From Acidobacterium sp. S8 (lineage in GTDB: Bacteria; Acidobacteriota; Terriglobia; Terriglobales; Acidobacteriaceae), in contig NZ_LMUM01000016.1 of assembly GCF_009765985.1 (NCBI RefSeq), forward strand, positions 62,001 to 126,000: DNA of 64,000 nt. The letters are read 5' to 3'. The notes beneath the pieces were generated by a model. It was not told the DNA's origin and ran no database searches. It worked only from the letters and a program-made list of their open reading frames with translations. Of this stretch, positions 42,375 through 49,444 are shown piece after piece (the stretch's first letter is position 1; the number at the start of each line of letters is the position of its first letter). A program made the position numbers and the translations under genes.

Positions 42375-43811
42375 ATGGCAGGCGGCACCTGGATACGTGT
42401 AGCAGTACTCTGTTTGACCTTCAGCGCAATCTGCGCTTTCGCGCAACCATCGATTCATCAGGACGACCGCCTCGAAGGAGCGTACACCTTCGAGCGCAAT
42501 GGCTGGACCTACGTCCACCTCCAAGGCACTCCCGACCAGATCGGCTACCAGCACGGTTATTTATTGGCCTCACAGATTGAAGACGCCTACCATGTCTTCA
42601 AATTGCAGGACGAGCACAGCACGCAGCGCGACTGGGCTTTCTACCGCAACGCTGCCAAAACCATTCTCTGGCCTCACATCGATCCTGAATATCAGCAGGA
42701 GCTCTCGGGTATAGCCGAAGGCGTGCAGGCCAAAGGCATTCATCTTGACGTGTGGGACATAGTCGCTGTCAACGGAACGATGGAGTTATCGGATTACTAC
42801 GTTCCCTGGCTCAACAAGCAGCAACACGCGCAGAATCCTCCCAAACTCAACGCGCCCGGCAATTGCAGCGCCTTCGTCGCCACCGGAAGCTACACCAAAG
42901 ACGGCAAAATCGTCATCGCCCACAATAACTGGACCTCCTATGCCGAAGGCTCGCGCTGGACCATTATGTTCGACATCCAGCCTGCAAAGGGCCACCGCAT
43001 CATCATGGATGGCGTTCCCGGCATGATCACCAGTAACGACGACTTCGGCGTCAGTGACGCCGGCATCATGCTTAGCGAAACCACCATCAGCCAGTTTGAA
43101 GGATGGAACTCCGACGGCTCACCTACCTTTATGCGTTCGCGCAAGGCGTTGCAGTATGCCGATTCGATTGACGACGTAGTAGCGACGATGCGCACGGGTA
43201 ACAACGGCGGCTATGCCAACGACTGGCTCATCGGCGACCGCAAAACCGGCGAAGTCGCCTACCTTGAGCTCGGCCTCAAAAACACCCCGCTCTGGCGCAC
43301 GAAAGACGGCTACTTCGTGAGCTCCAACTTCGCCCGCGATCCCAAGTTGATTAAAGAAGAGACGGACGGCTTCAAATACGACGACCTCTCTACATCGCCA
43401 AACGCAAGGCGCGTGCGCTGGGAGCAGGAAATGGCCTCACATAAGGGGAACATCGACGCCACAACAGCCGAGCAGTTCCTCGCCGACCACGAAGACAGCT
43501 TCCTGAAAAAACAACAGGCCGACCAGCACAGCCTCTGCGGCCACGTCGATACCGTGAAGGAAGGCATTCCGCAATGGGACTGGGCTCCGTACTATCCCGG
43601 CGGCGCAGTGCAGGGCAAAGTCACTACCAGCGACATGGCCGAGCAGATGAGCCTCATCGCGCACGCAGGCCATCCCTGCGGTGAAGATTTTCTCGCCGCT
43701 CCTTTTCTCACCGCGCACCCGGAATATCTCTGGATGAAGCCCATCCTGCGCGATATGAAGTCGGGTCCGTGGACGACATTCAAGGCAGGGGAAAAACAGA
43801 ATCAGGAATAA
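42375..43811 (+). CDS. Exported C45-family autoproteolytic acyltransferase/hydrolase
   Basis: A 478-residue protein with a signal peptide (cleavage near CAFAQPS) and an Ntn-hydrolase fold. The probable nucleophile is C164 in GNCSAFVATG, where family C45 enzymes cut themselves before the cysteine. AHNNWTSYAEG and MITSNDDFGVSD follow the family pattern. Relatives are acyl-CoA:6-aminopenicillanic acid acyltransferases, phospholipase B-like proteins and acid ceramidase relatives, all acting on amide bonds. The start has GGAG eight bases upstream. The substrate is unknown. An amidase-type enzyme of this kind near a metallo-beta-lactamase is probably chance. Confidence 0.78.
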   Translation: MAGGTWIRVAVLCLTFSAICAFAQPSIHQDDRLEGAYTFERNGWTYVHLQGTPDQIGYQHGYLLASQIEDAYHVFKLQDEHSTQRDWAFYRNAAKTILWPHIDPEYQQELSGIAEGVQAKGIHLDVWDIVAVNGTMELSDYYVPWLNKQQHAQNPPKLNAPGNCSAFVATGSYTKDGKIVIAHNNWTSYAEGSRWTIMFDIQPAKGHRIIMDGVPGMITSNDDFGVSDAGIMLSETTISQFEGWNSDGSPTFMRSRKALQYADSIDDVVATMRTGNNGGYANDWLIGDRKTGEVAYLELGLKNTPLWRTKDGYFVSSNFARDPKLIKEETDGFKYDDLSTSPNARRVRWEQEMASHKGNIDATTAEQFLADHEDSFLKKQQADQHSLCGHVDTVKEGIPQWDWAPYYPGGAVQGKVTTSDMAEQMSLIAHAGHPCGEDFLAAPFLTAHPEYLWMKPILRDMKSGPWTTFKAGEKQNQE

Positions 43812-43827
43812 CGCGAATAGAAGACTC

Positions 43828-43902
43828 GTCATTCTGACGACCAACGGGAGGAAGAATCTCAAACCAGGATGGGGGGATTCTTCGAGACGTTCAGAATGAC
43901 GC
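43828..43902. repeat. Composite inverted repeat, family B, copies facing each other
   Basis: CGTCATTCTGA at 43828-43838 and TCAGAATGACG at 43892-43902 are perfect reverse complements. Inside them GAAGAATCTC and a matching inverted GATTCTTCGAGA form a second pair of arms. The whole makes a strong RNA hairpin. One more half-copy lies at 59642-59673. Confidence 0.75.
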
Positions 43903-44011
43903 TCCCCGCTCTTTTGCGATACATCATAAGAGAAATGCTTTAGCCGCTGAGATAGTTGAATTTTAAGAATTCCCAATAGGGATGAAACAAAACCGGAACC
44001 GAGGTATAGCC

Positions 44012-45358
44012 ATGGCCAACCCACTCACAACCACCGACGTTGTTCAGGCGACAAAGGAGTTCAACTACGGCACCTGGCGCTTCCAGAAGAACTGGACGCC
44101 ACTGCATATTGTCGACGCGGAAGGTTGTTACATCATCGACGCGGCAGGGAAGCGCTACCTCGATTTCTCCTCGCAGCTCATGTGCGTCAACCTCGGCCAT
44201 AAGAACCGCGCCGTTATGGATGCTATCGCGGAGCAGGCGCACACGCTGCCCTATGTCATGCCAGGCTATGCCACGACCGCTCGCGCTGAGCTGAGCGAAG
44301 CGCTCAAGGAAGTTCTTCCGCAGGGGCTGACAAAATATTTTTTCACCACCTCCGGTACTGAAGCCAACGAAGCCGCCTTCAAAATCGCGCGTATGTACAC
44401 GGGCAAGCCAAAAATTATCTCTCGCTATCGTTCGTATCACGGTTCTACCGCAGGCTCCATTTCAGCAACCGGCGACCCGCGCCGCTGGGCCGCCGAACCT
44501 TCGAGCAAAGGCCGTGATTTTGTCTTCGCTCCTGAAGTCAATTGCTACGACTGTCCCATCAAACACACCTATCCGCAATGCGGCGTGGCCTGCGTCGATT
44601 ATCTCGAACACATGATCGAGAATGAACAGAACGTCGCCGCCGTCATCGTCGAGCCCATCGTAGGCACAAATGGTGTCCTCGTTCCGCCACCGGAATACAT
44701 GCCGCGGCTGCGTGCCATCTGTGACCGCCACAACGTGCTGCTGATCGCCGACGAAGTGATGACTGGCTGGGGCCGCACCGGCAAATGGTTTGCCATGGAT
44801 CATTGGGGCGCTCTGCCCGACATGCTCACGACGGCAAAGGGAATCACCTCGGCCTATGTGCCGCTCGGCCTCTGCGCCACGACCGAAAAAATCGCCGCGT
44901 TTTTTGACGATCACTACTTCGCGCATGGACACACCTACGAAGCTCATCCCATGACGCTCAAGCCGGCCGTCGCTACCATTGCGGAGATGAAGCGTCTGAA
45001 TCTCATCGATCGCGCAGCGCAGCTTGAGCCATACATGCGTTCCAAACTCGAAGCTCTGAAAGAGAAGCATCCTTCCATCGGCGATGTGCGAGGCATGGGC
45101 CTTTTTTGGGGCGTGGAGCTGGTAAAGGACCGCGCCACAAAGCAGCCCTTCAACACCATGCAGGATAAGGTAAGCGGCAAGCCTCTGGTCGTTGATCAGG
45201 TCGCGGCGCACATGATGAAGAACGGCGTCACGCAACAGGCTTGGGTAAGCCACTTCGTCATCGCCCCGCCGCTGATCATCGAAAAAGAAGAGATCGACAT
45301 CGGAATCGCTGCCATGGACGAAGCCCTGGCGATTGCCGACGCGTTGGTACAGAACTAG
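44012..45358 (+). CDS. Class III (PLP) aminotransferase
   Basis: A 448-residue omega-aminotransferase of fold type I. The PLP lysine is K276 in TTAKGITSAYVPLG, ADEVMTGWGRTGKW is the aspartate strand that contacts the cofactor ring, and FTTSGTEANEAAFKIAR binds the phosphate. Members move amino groups from amines, beta-alanine, taurine or similar donors to pyruvate or other keto acids; which one is used here cannot be told. The ATG at 44012 is chosen for GAGGT six bases upstream. It is convergent with the deaminase gene at 45388-45861. Confidence 0.85.
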   Translation: MANPLTTTDVVQATKEFNYGTWRFQKNWTPLHIVDAEGCYIIDAAGKRYLDFSSQLMCVNLGHKNRAVMDAIAEQAHTLPYVMPGYATTARAELSEALKEVLPQGLTKYFFTTSGTEANEAAFKIARMYTGKPKIISRYRSYHGSTAGSISATGDPRRWAAEPSSKGRDFVFAPEVNCYDCPIKHTYPQCGVACVDYLEHMIENEQNVAAVIVEPIVGTNGVLVPPPEYMPRLRAICDRHNVLLIADEVMTGWGRTGKWFAMDHWGALPDMLTTAKGITSAYVPLGLCATTEKIAAFFDDHYFAHGHTYEAHPMTLKPAVATIAEMKRLNLIDRAAQLEPYMRSKLEALKEKHPSIGDVRGMGLFWGVELVKDRATKQPFNTMQDKVSGKPLVVDQVAAHMMKNGVTQQAWVSHFVIAPPLIIEKEEIDIGIAAMDEALAIADALVQN

Positions 45359-45387
45359 CGACTGATCTGGCGCGAATCGGCAGGTGG

Positions 45388-45861
45388 CTAATACTCCATC
45401 TTAGTCGTGCTCTCCTGCCAAGCCTGAAAGCTCTCCCATGCTTCCGTGCGCAGTAGCTCACGCTCGGGGATCACGCGTTTCTCCCGCGGTAGAGCAAGCT
45501 GCTCATACAAAAACGCATCAGCAAAATTGATACGCGCAGCATCTTCCGCGCGGTTGCCATAGTAGATAGTGCCGATATGAGCCCAGTAACTTGCAGCCCA
45601 GCACATCGGGCAAGGCTCGCAGCTGGTGTAGAGCACGCAGCCGCTCAGGTCGAAGGTATTCAGGTTGCGGCAGGCATCGCGAATCGCAGTGACCTCCGCA
45701 TGCGCGGTTGAGTCGTTCGTTGCGGTAACGGTGTTTGCGCCTTCGCCGACGACTTTTTCATCTTTTACGATGACGGCGCCGAACGGACCGCCTGCATTGC
45801 TGCGAACATTTTCCGTGGCCAGCGCAATCGCCCGCCGCATGAACTCTTCATGTACTGACAT
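45388..45861 (-). CDS. guaD: Nucleoside/guanine deaminase-like enzyme
   Basis: A 157-residue zinc deaminase of the cytidine-deaminase fold. The zinc site is HAEVTAIRDA and TSCEPCPMCWAASYW, and the C-terminus EAWESFQAWQ matches bacterial guanine deaminases. It would convert guanine to xanthine and ammonia; tRNA adenosine deaminase TadA is an alternative with the same motifs, but the C-terminal extension fits GuaD better. The start at 45861 is inside a perfect 14-base inverted repeat and has no clear ribosome site, so translation may be controlled by this hairpin. Confidence 0.8.
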   Translation of the reverse strand: MSVHEEFMRRAIALATENVRSNAGGPFGAVIVKDEKVVGEGANTVTATNDSTAHAEVTAIRDACRNLNTFDLSGCVLYTSCEPCPMCWAASYWAHIGTIYYGNRAEDAARINFADAFLYEQLALPREKRVIPERELLRTEAWESFQAWQESTTKMEY

Positions 45862-45888
45862 ACTGTTCAGGTCCCTGAACAGTATGTC
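45857..45888. repeat. Perfect 14-bp inverted repeat over the guaD start codon
   Basis: GACATACTGTTCAG (45857-45870), a four-base spacer GTCC, and CTGAACAGTATGTC (45875-45888). In RNA it is a 14-base-pair hairpin that hides the start codon of the deaminase gene; no T-run follows. It lies between the deaminase start and the end of the upstream permease gene. Confidence 0.9.
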
Positions 45889-45892
45889 ACGT

Positions 45893-48640
45893 TCACTCGT
45901 GGCGAAGCGCCTTGATCGGGTCGACGCTGGCGGCGCGCCGCGCCGGAATCCAGCTCGCAGCCAAAGCAACAAAAAATAGCAACAACGCCGCGCCACCCAG
46001 CGTAAGCGGATCATACGGTTTTAGCCCATACAGCATGCTGTCGATCAGCCGGGCCATTGCTGCCGCCGCGCCCAGCCCGACGACGACGCCAATCGCCGCC
46101 AGCCACGACGCTTCGCGCAGGACCATGCGCAGCACGCGCCCGGACTGCGCCCCCAGCGCCATGCGGATGCCGATCTCATTGGTGCGGCGGGAAACAGTGT
46201 AGGCCATGATGCCGTAAATGCCGATACAGGCAAGTACGAGCGCCAGCAGACCGAATCCGCCGGTAAGAGAAGCGAAGATACGCTCCTGTTTCGTCCTATC
46301 CTCGATCTGTTCATTCTGAGTGCGAATATCGAGCAGAGGGAGGTTTTTGTCTATCGAAGCTACAGCATCGCGCAGAACAGGCACGATCGCCTCCGGCTTC
46401 ATGCGGGTATGGACTGCGAACGTCATGCTCTCTTCGCCGTCCGCGTTCTGCCGGTAGGGCATATAGTACGTCGGGCTCGGATCCTTTCGCAGAGTGTAAT
46501 ATTTGGCGTCTTTCGATATACCAACGATCTCGATCGAATCGGTGCTCTGTTCGCTCGCTTTGAATGTTTTACCGATGGGGTTGGTGTCTGGGAAAAACTG
46601 TTTAGCCATCTCCTGACTTATGACGGCCACCATGCGCGATGTTTCCGTATCTGTTGGCCGGAAGCCACGGCCTGCAATCACTGGGATGCTGAAGGTGTCG
46701 AAGAAATGCTCTCCGACAAGGTCCATGAAAGCTGTGTTACGACTCTTCTTGGATGATTGCTGTTCACCCGGAAGAATTACACCAGTATTCGATACATTGC
46801 CGGAGATTAATGGAATTTCTATAGGCGTAACCGAATCGACTCCGGGTATCGCGCTGAACTTCTCTTCAAGCTGATGGTAGAGCTGCGTACTTTTTGCCGG
46901 CGAGTATTGCGTTCCCGGTGGATTCAGCTCGAAGAGCAGAATGTTGTTTGGATCGAAGCCGAGGTGCTCATGATTAAGATTCATCAGCGTGCGTACAAAC
47001 AATCCAGCGCCCACCAGCAGCAGCATCGAAAGCACTACCTGAATTACGACAAGAGTTTTTCCCGCGAAGTTATGCCTCCGCTGCGTCGCAGTTTGCGCAT
47101 TATCTTTTAATCCGGAGCTGACCTGGGTACGAGTCGCCTGCCATGCCGGCGCAAGTCCGAAGAGCAATCCGGTAAAGATGGAAATCGCAGCAGTAAATCC
47201 GAAGATCATCCAGTCGAATTTGCTGCTCATCACCGTCGGCTCCCACGAAGACGAAAGCAGATGCGGAATGGCATTGCGTCCCAGATATCCAAGCAGCAGC
47301 CCAGCTGCGCCGCCTGCAATGGAAAGCAGTAGGCTCTCGGTAAACATCTGGCGCAGGATGCGTGCGCGTCCGGCGCCCAGCGCAAGACGCACGCTCATCT
47401 CCCGCTGGCGGCTGCTGGCGCGGGCCAGCAGCAGGTTGGCGAGATTTGCGCACGCCAGCATCAGCACAAAACCTGCCAACGACATCAGCACGTAGATAGG
47501 TTTGGCAAAGTCGCCGGCAGCCGCATTCTGTCCCCGGCTGCCGTCTTCCAGGTCCAGGCGTGGCACCTCGTCATCTTTGCCGACAATCATCGTTGCCCGC
47601 ACCGCAGCGTTCAGATCAAGATCGACGGCTGCCCGGGCGGTCTCGGTAGAGATGCCAGGCTTCATGCGTCCCATGATCATGACCCACCAGAGATCTTTGT
47701 CCGTAAGCAGCGAAGATTTGAATTTGGGCGCAGCGATCGGCTGCATGCTGAAGGGAAGAAAAATATCAGGCGAACTTTGTGCGCCATAGGCACCGGTAAA
47801 GTCCGGCGGATTGACCCCGATAATGGTCATCGGTGTCCCATTGATTTCAATCTTCTTGCCGATCACATCTGGCGTTCGCCCAAAGCGTCGCGCCCAGAAA
47901 CCATCGCTGATCAGCATCACCGGCCCACTACCCACCGCCGCATCATCCGAATCTGTAATCACGCGGCCAAGGGCCGGATGAACACCAAGAACGCGATAGT
48001 AATTCCCCGAAACCATTTCGGATGTGACAACTTCTGCCTTGTTGTCGATGGTCGCGGTCATCCGTCCGTAATCCTTGAATCCGAAGACATCTTGAAAAAC
48101 GCGATTCTGCTGACGAAGCAGCTGATAAACCGGATAGGAAAAGGACGTGCTCAACGTCTTTCCGGACGGCGTGTTATCGAAGTAGCCCCACATGCCATGG
48201 ACAACTCCTTTACCGCCTTGCGTCATCGCGAACAACCGCAATTCGTCTGGATGTGAAACGGCGAGCTTGTCGAGCAGGATCGCCTTCGTAACCGTAAAGA
48301 TGACCGTATTAGCGCCGATACCCAGGGCTAATGATCCAATGGCAATAGCCGCGAAGCCAGGACTCTTTGCCAGCATGCGCATGGCATAACGAAGATCGCC
48401 GCGAAGTTCGTCCCACGCACGCGTTCCCCATGCTGCGCGCATATTTTCTTTCTGCGCAGTAACTCCACCCAGTTCGATGCGCGCGCGCCGAAAAGCCTCA
48501 TCATGTGGAAGGCCGCTGCGCATCAAGTCGTTGGCATAGCTCTCGATGTGGAAGGCAAGCTCGTCTTCAATCTCGCCATTGAGCTGCTCTGAGCGGGTAA
48601 CAGCCTTCCACCATGTGCGGACGCGGCTTGCGAGGCTCAT
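45893..48640 (-). CDS. ADOP-family MacB-like permease (copy 1)
   Basis: A 915-residue inner-membrane protein of the acidobacterial duplicated orphan permease family. Residues 1-85 are the N-terminal prefix (LNGEIEDELAFHIESYANDLMRSG), then a first helix with ALGIGANTVIFTVTKAILLDKL, a large MacB-type periplasmic core, three FtsX helices (about 380-500), a second periplasmic core and three more helices near the end (IGIRMALGAQSGRVLRMVLREA). No ATPase is encoded next to it, as usual in this family. The start overlaps the stop of the PadR gene (ATGA), with GGAGG just upstream. The protein probably exports or senses peptides or lipids, and its true job is not known. Confidence 0.87.
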   Translation of the reverse strand: MSLASRVRTWWKAVTRSEQLNGEIEDELAFHIESYANDLMRSGLPHDEAFRRARIELGGVTAQKENMRAAWGTRAWDELRGDLRYAMRMLAKSPGFAAIAIGSLALGIGANTVIFTVTKAILLDKLAVSHPDELRLFAMTQGGKGVVHGMWGYFDNTPSGKTLSTSFSYPVYQLLRQQNRVFQDVFGFKDYGRMTATIDNKAEVVTSEMVSGNYYRVLGVHPALGRVITDSDDAAVGSGPVMLISDGFWARRFGRTPDVIGKKIEINGTPMTIIGVNPPDFTGAYGAQSSPDIFLPFSMQPIAAPKFKSSLLTDKDLWWVMIMGRMKPGISTETARAAVDLDLNAAVRATMIVGKDDEVPRLDLEDGSRGQNAAAGDFAKPIYVLMSLAGFVLMLACANLANLLLARASSRQREMSVRLALGAGRARILRQMFTESLLLSIAGGAAGLLLGYLGRNAIPHLLSSSWEPTVMSSKFDWMIFGFTAAISIFTGLLFGLAPAWQATRTQVSSGLKDNAQTATQRRHNFAGKTLVVIQVVLSMLLLVGAGLFVRTLMNLNHEHLGFDPNNILLFELNPPGTQYSPAKSTQLYHQLEEKFSAIPGVDSVTPIEIPLISGNVSNTGVILPGEQQSSKKSRNTAFMDLVGEHFFDTFSIPVIAGRGFRPTDTETSRMVAVISQEMAKQFFPDTNPIGKTFKASEQSTDSIEIVGISKDAKYYTLRKDPSPTYYMPYRQNADGEESMTFAVHTRMKPEAIVPVLRDAVASIDKNLPLLDIRTQNEQIEDRTKQERIFASLTGGFGLLALVLACIGIYGIMAYTVSRRTNEIGIRMALGAQSGRVLRMVLREASWLAAIGVVVGLGAAAAMARLIDSMLYGLKPYDPLTLGGAALLLFFVALAASWIPARRAASVDPIKALRHE

Positions 48641-48981
48641 ACTTCCTCCGGAGTGGCGCTCAGGATCGCGCCAATGGCATCCGCCATGTCATGCCACTTT
48701 TCTGTTTCGGTGCGCAAACGCTTGCGGCCTGCAGCGGTGAGGCGATAATACTTGGCCTTGCGATTGTTCTCGCTCTGCCCCCATTCGCTATCGATCGAGC
48801 CTTCATGTTCCAGGCGATAGAGCGCCGGGTACAGTGACCCCTGCTGGATCTCAAGCCGATTGCCGGAGATCTGCTGGATGCGCAACAGCACTCCATACCC
48901 ATGGAGGGGACCAAGAGAGACAGCCTTCAGCACCATGATGTCCAGCGTGCCTTGCAAAAGATCGTTCTGCTTTGGAGCCAA
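48637..48981 (-). CDS. PadR-family transcriptional regulator (copy 1)
   Basis: A 114-residue winged-helix repressor of PadR type: LLQGTLDIMVLKAVSLGPLHGYG is helix 1-2, [20 protein letters not shown] the recognition helix and YYRLTAAGRKRL the wing. It starts with TTG at 48981, preceded by a full AGGAGGA. It is co-transcribed with the permease gene that overlaps its end, the normal PadR-ADOP arrangement, and most likely represses its own operon. Two inverted repeats lie in its promoter. Confidence 0.9.
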   Translation of the reverse strand: MAPKQNDLLQGTLDIMVLKAVSLGPLHGYGVLLRIQQISGNRLEIQQGSLYPALYRLEHEGSIDSEWGQSENNRKAKYYRLTAAGRKRLRTETEKWHDMADAIGAILSATPEEV

Positions 48982-48988
48982 GTCTTCC

Positions 48989-49033
48989 TCCTAGATTAAC
49001 TAGGAGAATACAGAAACTCTCCTAGAACGTCAA
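48989..49033 (-). promoter_or_regulatory. PadR1-ADOP1 promoter with two inverted repeats
   Basis: On the minus strand TTGACG (plus coordinates 49028-49033) and TATTCT (49005-49010) are separated by exactly 17 bases. TAGGAGA (49001-49007) and TCTCCTA (49018-49024), separated by 10 bases, cover the -10 box and spacer. A second pair, TCCTAG (48989-48994) and CTAGGA (49000-49005), lies downstream. These are good candidates for PadR1 operators. Confidence 0.65.
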
Positions 49034-49066
49034 GGAGTGACATATCAAACAAATCTAAATAATACC

Positions 49067-49097
49067 TTGACGATCTACAATGGTATGTGTAGATAAT
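49067..49097 (+). promoter_or_regulatory. PadR2-ADOP2/3 promoter with operator
   Basis: TTGACG at 49067-49072 and GATAAT at 49092-49097 form a promoter with a 19-base spacer. ATCTACA (49073-49079) and TGTAGAT (49088-49094), perfect arms 8 bases apart, fill the space between the boxes. Transcription would start within a base or two of the ATG at 49104, giving a leaderless messenger. Confidence 0.6.
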
Positions 49098-49103
49098 CAT
49101 GGT

Positions 49104-49433
49104 ATGGGAAAACCAAGCGATCTCGTCCAGGGAACTCTCGACCTTCTAATTCTGAAAACTCTTTCGCTTGAGGCCAAGCATGGATGGGCCATCGCCAAGC
49201 GCATTCAACAGGTCTCCGGTGAGGTCTTGCAGGTCCAGCAGGGATCGCTGTACCCGGCGCTTCACCGGCTGGAGCAGCAAGGCTGGATCAAGGCGAAATG
49301 GGCAGAGAGCGAGACGGGCCGTCAGGCGAAGTTTTATTCGCTTACAGCCGCAGGCCGTAAGCAGCTCGAATCCGAGACGGCAAACTGGAACCGCCTCTCG
49401 GAAGCCATCAATATCGTCGTTCAGGAAGCCTGA
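49104..49433 (+). CDS. PadR-family transcriptional regulator (copy 2)
   Basis: A 109-residue PadR-type repressor: [22 protein letters not shown], then [20 protein letters not shown] for recognition and [15 protein letters not shown] for the wing. The ATG at 49104 is chosen, because an in-frame ATG at 49080 lies inside the promoter. No ribosome site precedes 49104, in line with leaderless translation. Two ADOP genes follow after 11 and 3 bases and should be repressed by it. The gene points away from PadR1. Confidence 0.87.
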   Translation: MGKPSDLVQGTLDLLILKTLSLEAKHGWAIAKRIQQVSGEVLQVQQGSLYPALHRLEQQGWIKAKWAESETGRQAKFYSLTAAGRKQLESETANWNRLSEAINIVVQEA

Positions 49434-49444
49434 GGAGAGCGATC

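Noticed and set aside
44462-45253. A 263-residue open frame antisense to the class III aminotransferase
   Set aside because: It overlaps catalytic motifs of the aminotransferase on the other strand and shows no family match.
45857-45888. Classical LexA box or rho-independent terminator
   Set aside because: The half-sites are 12 bases apart instead of 8 for the enterobacterial LexA site, and no T-run follows the stem on either strand.
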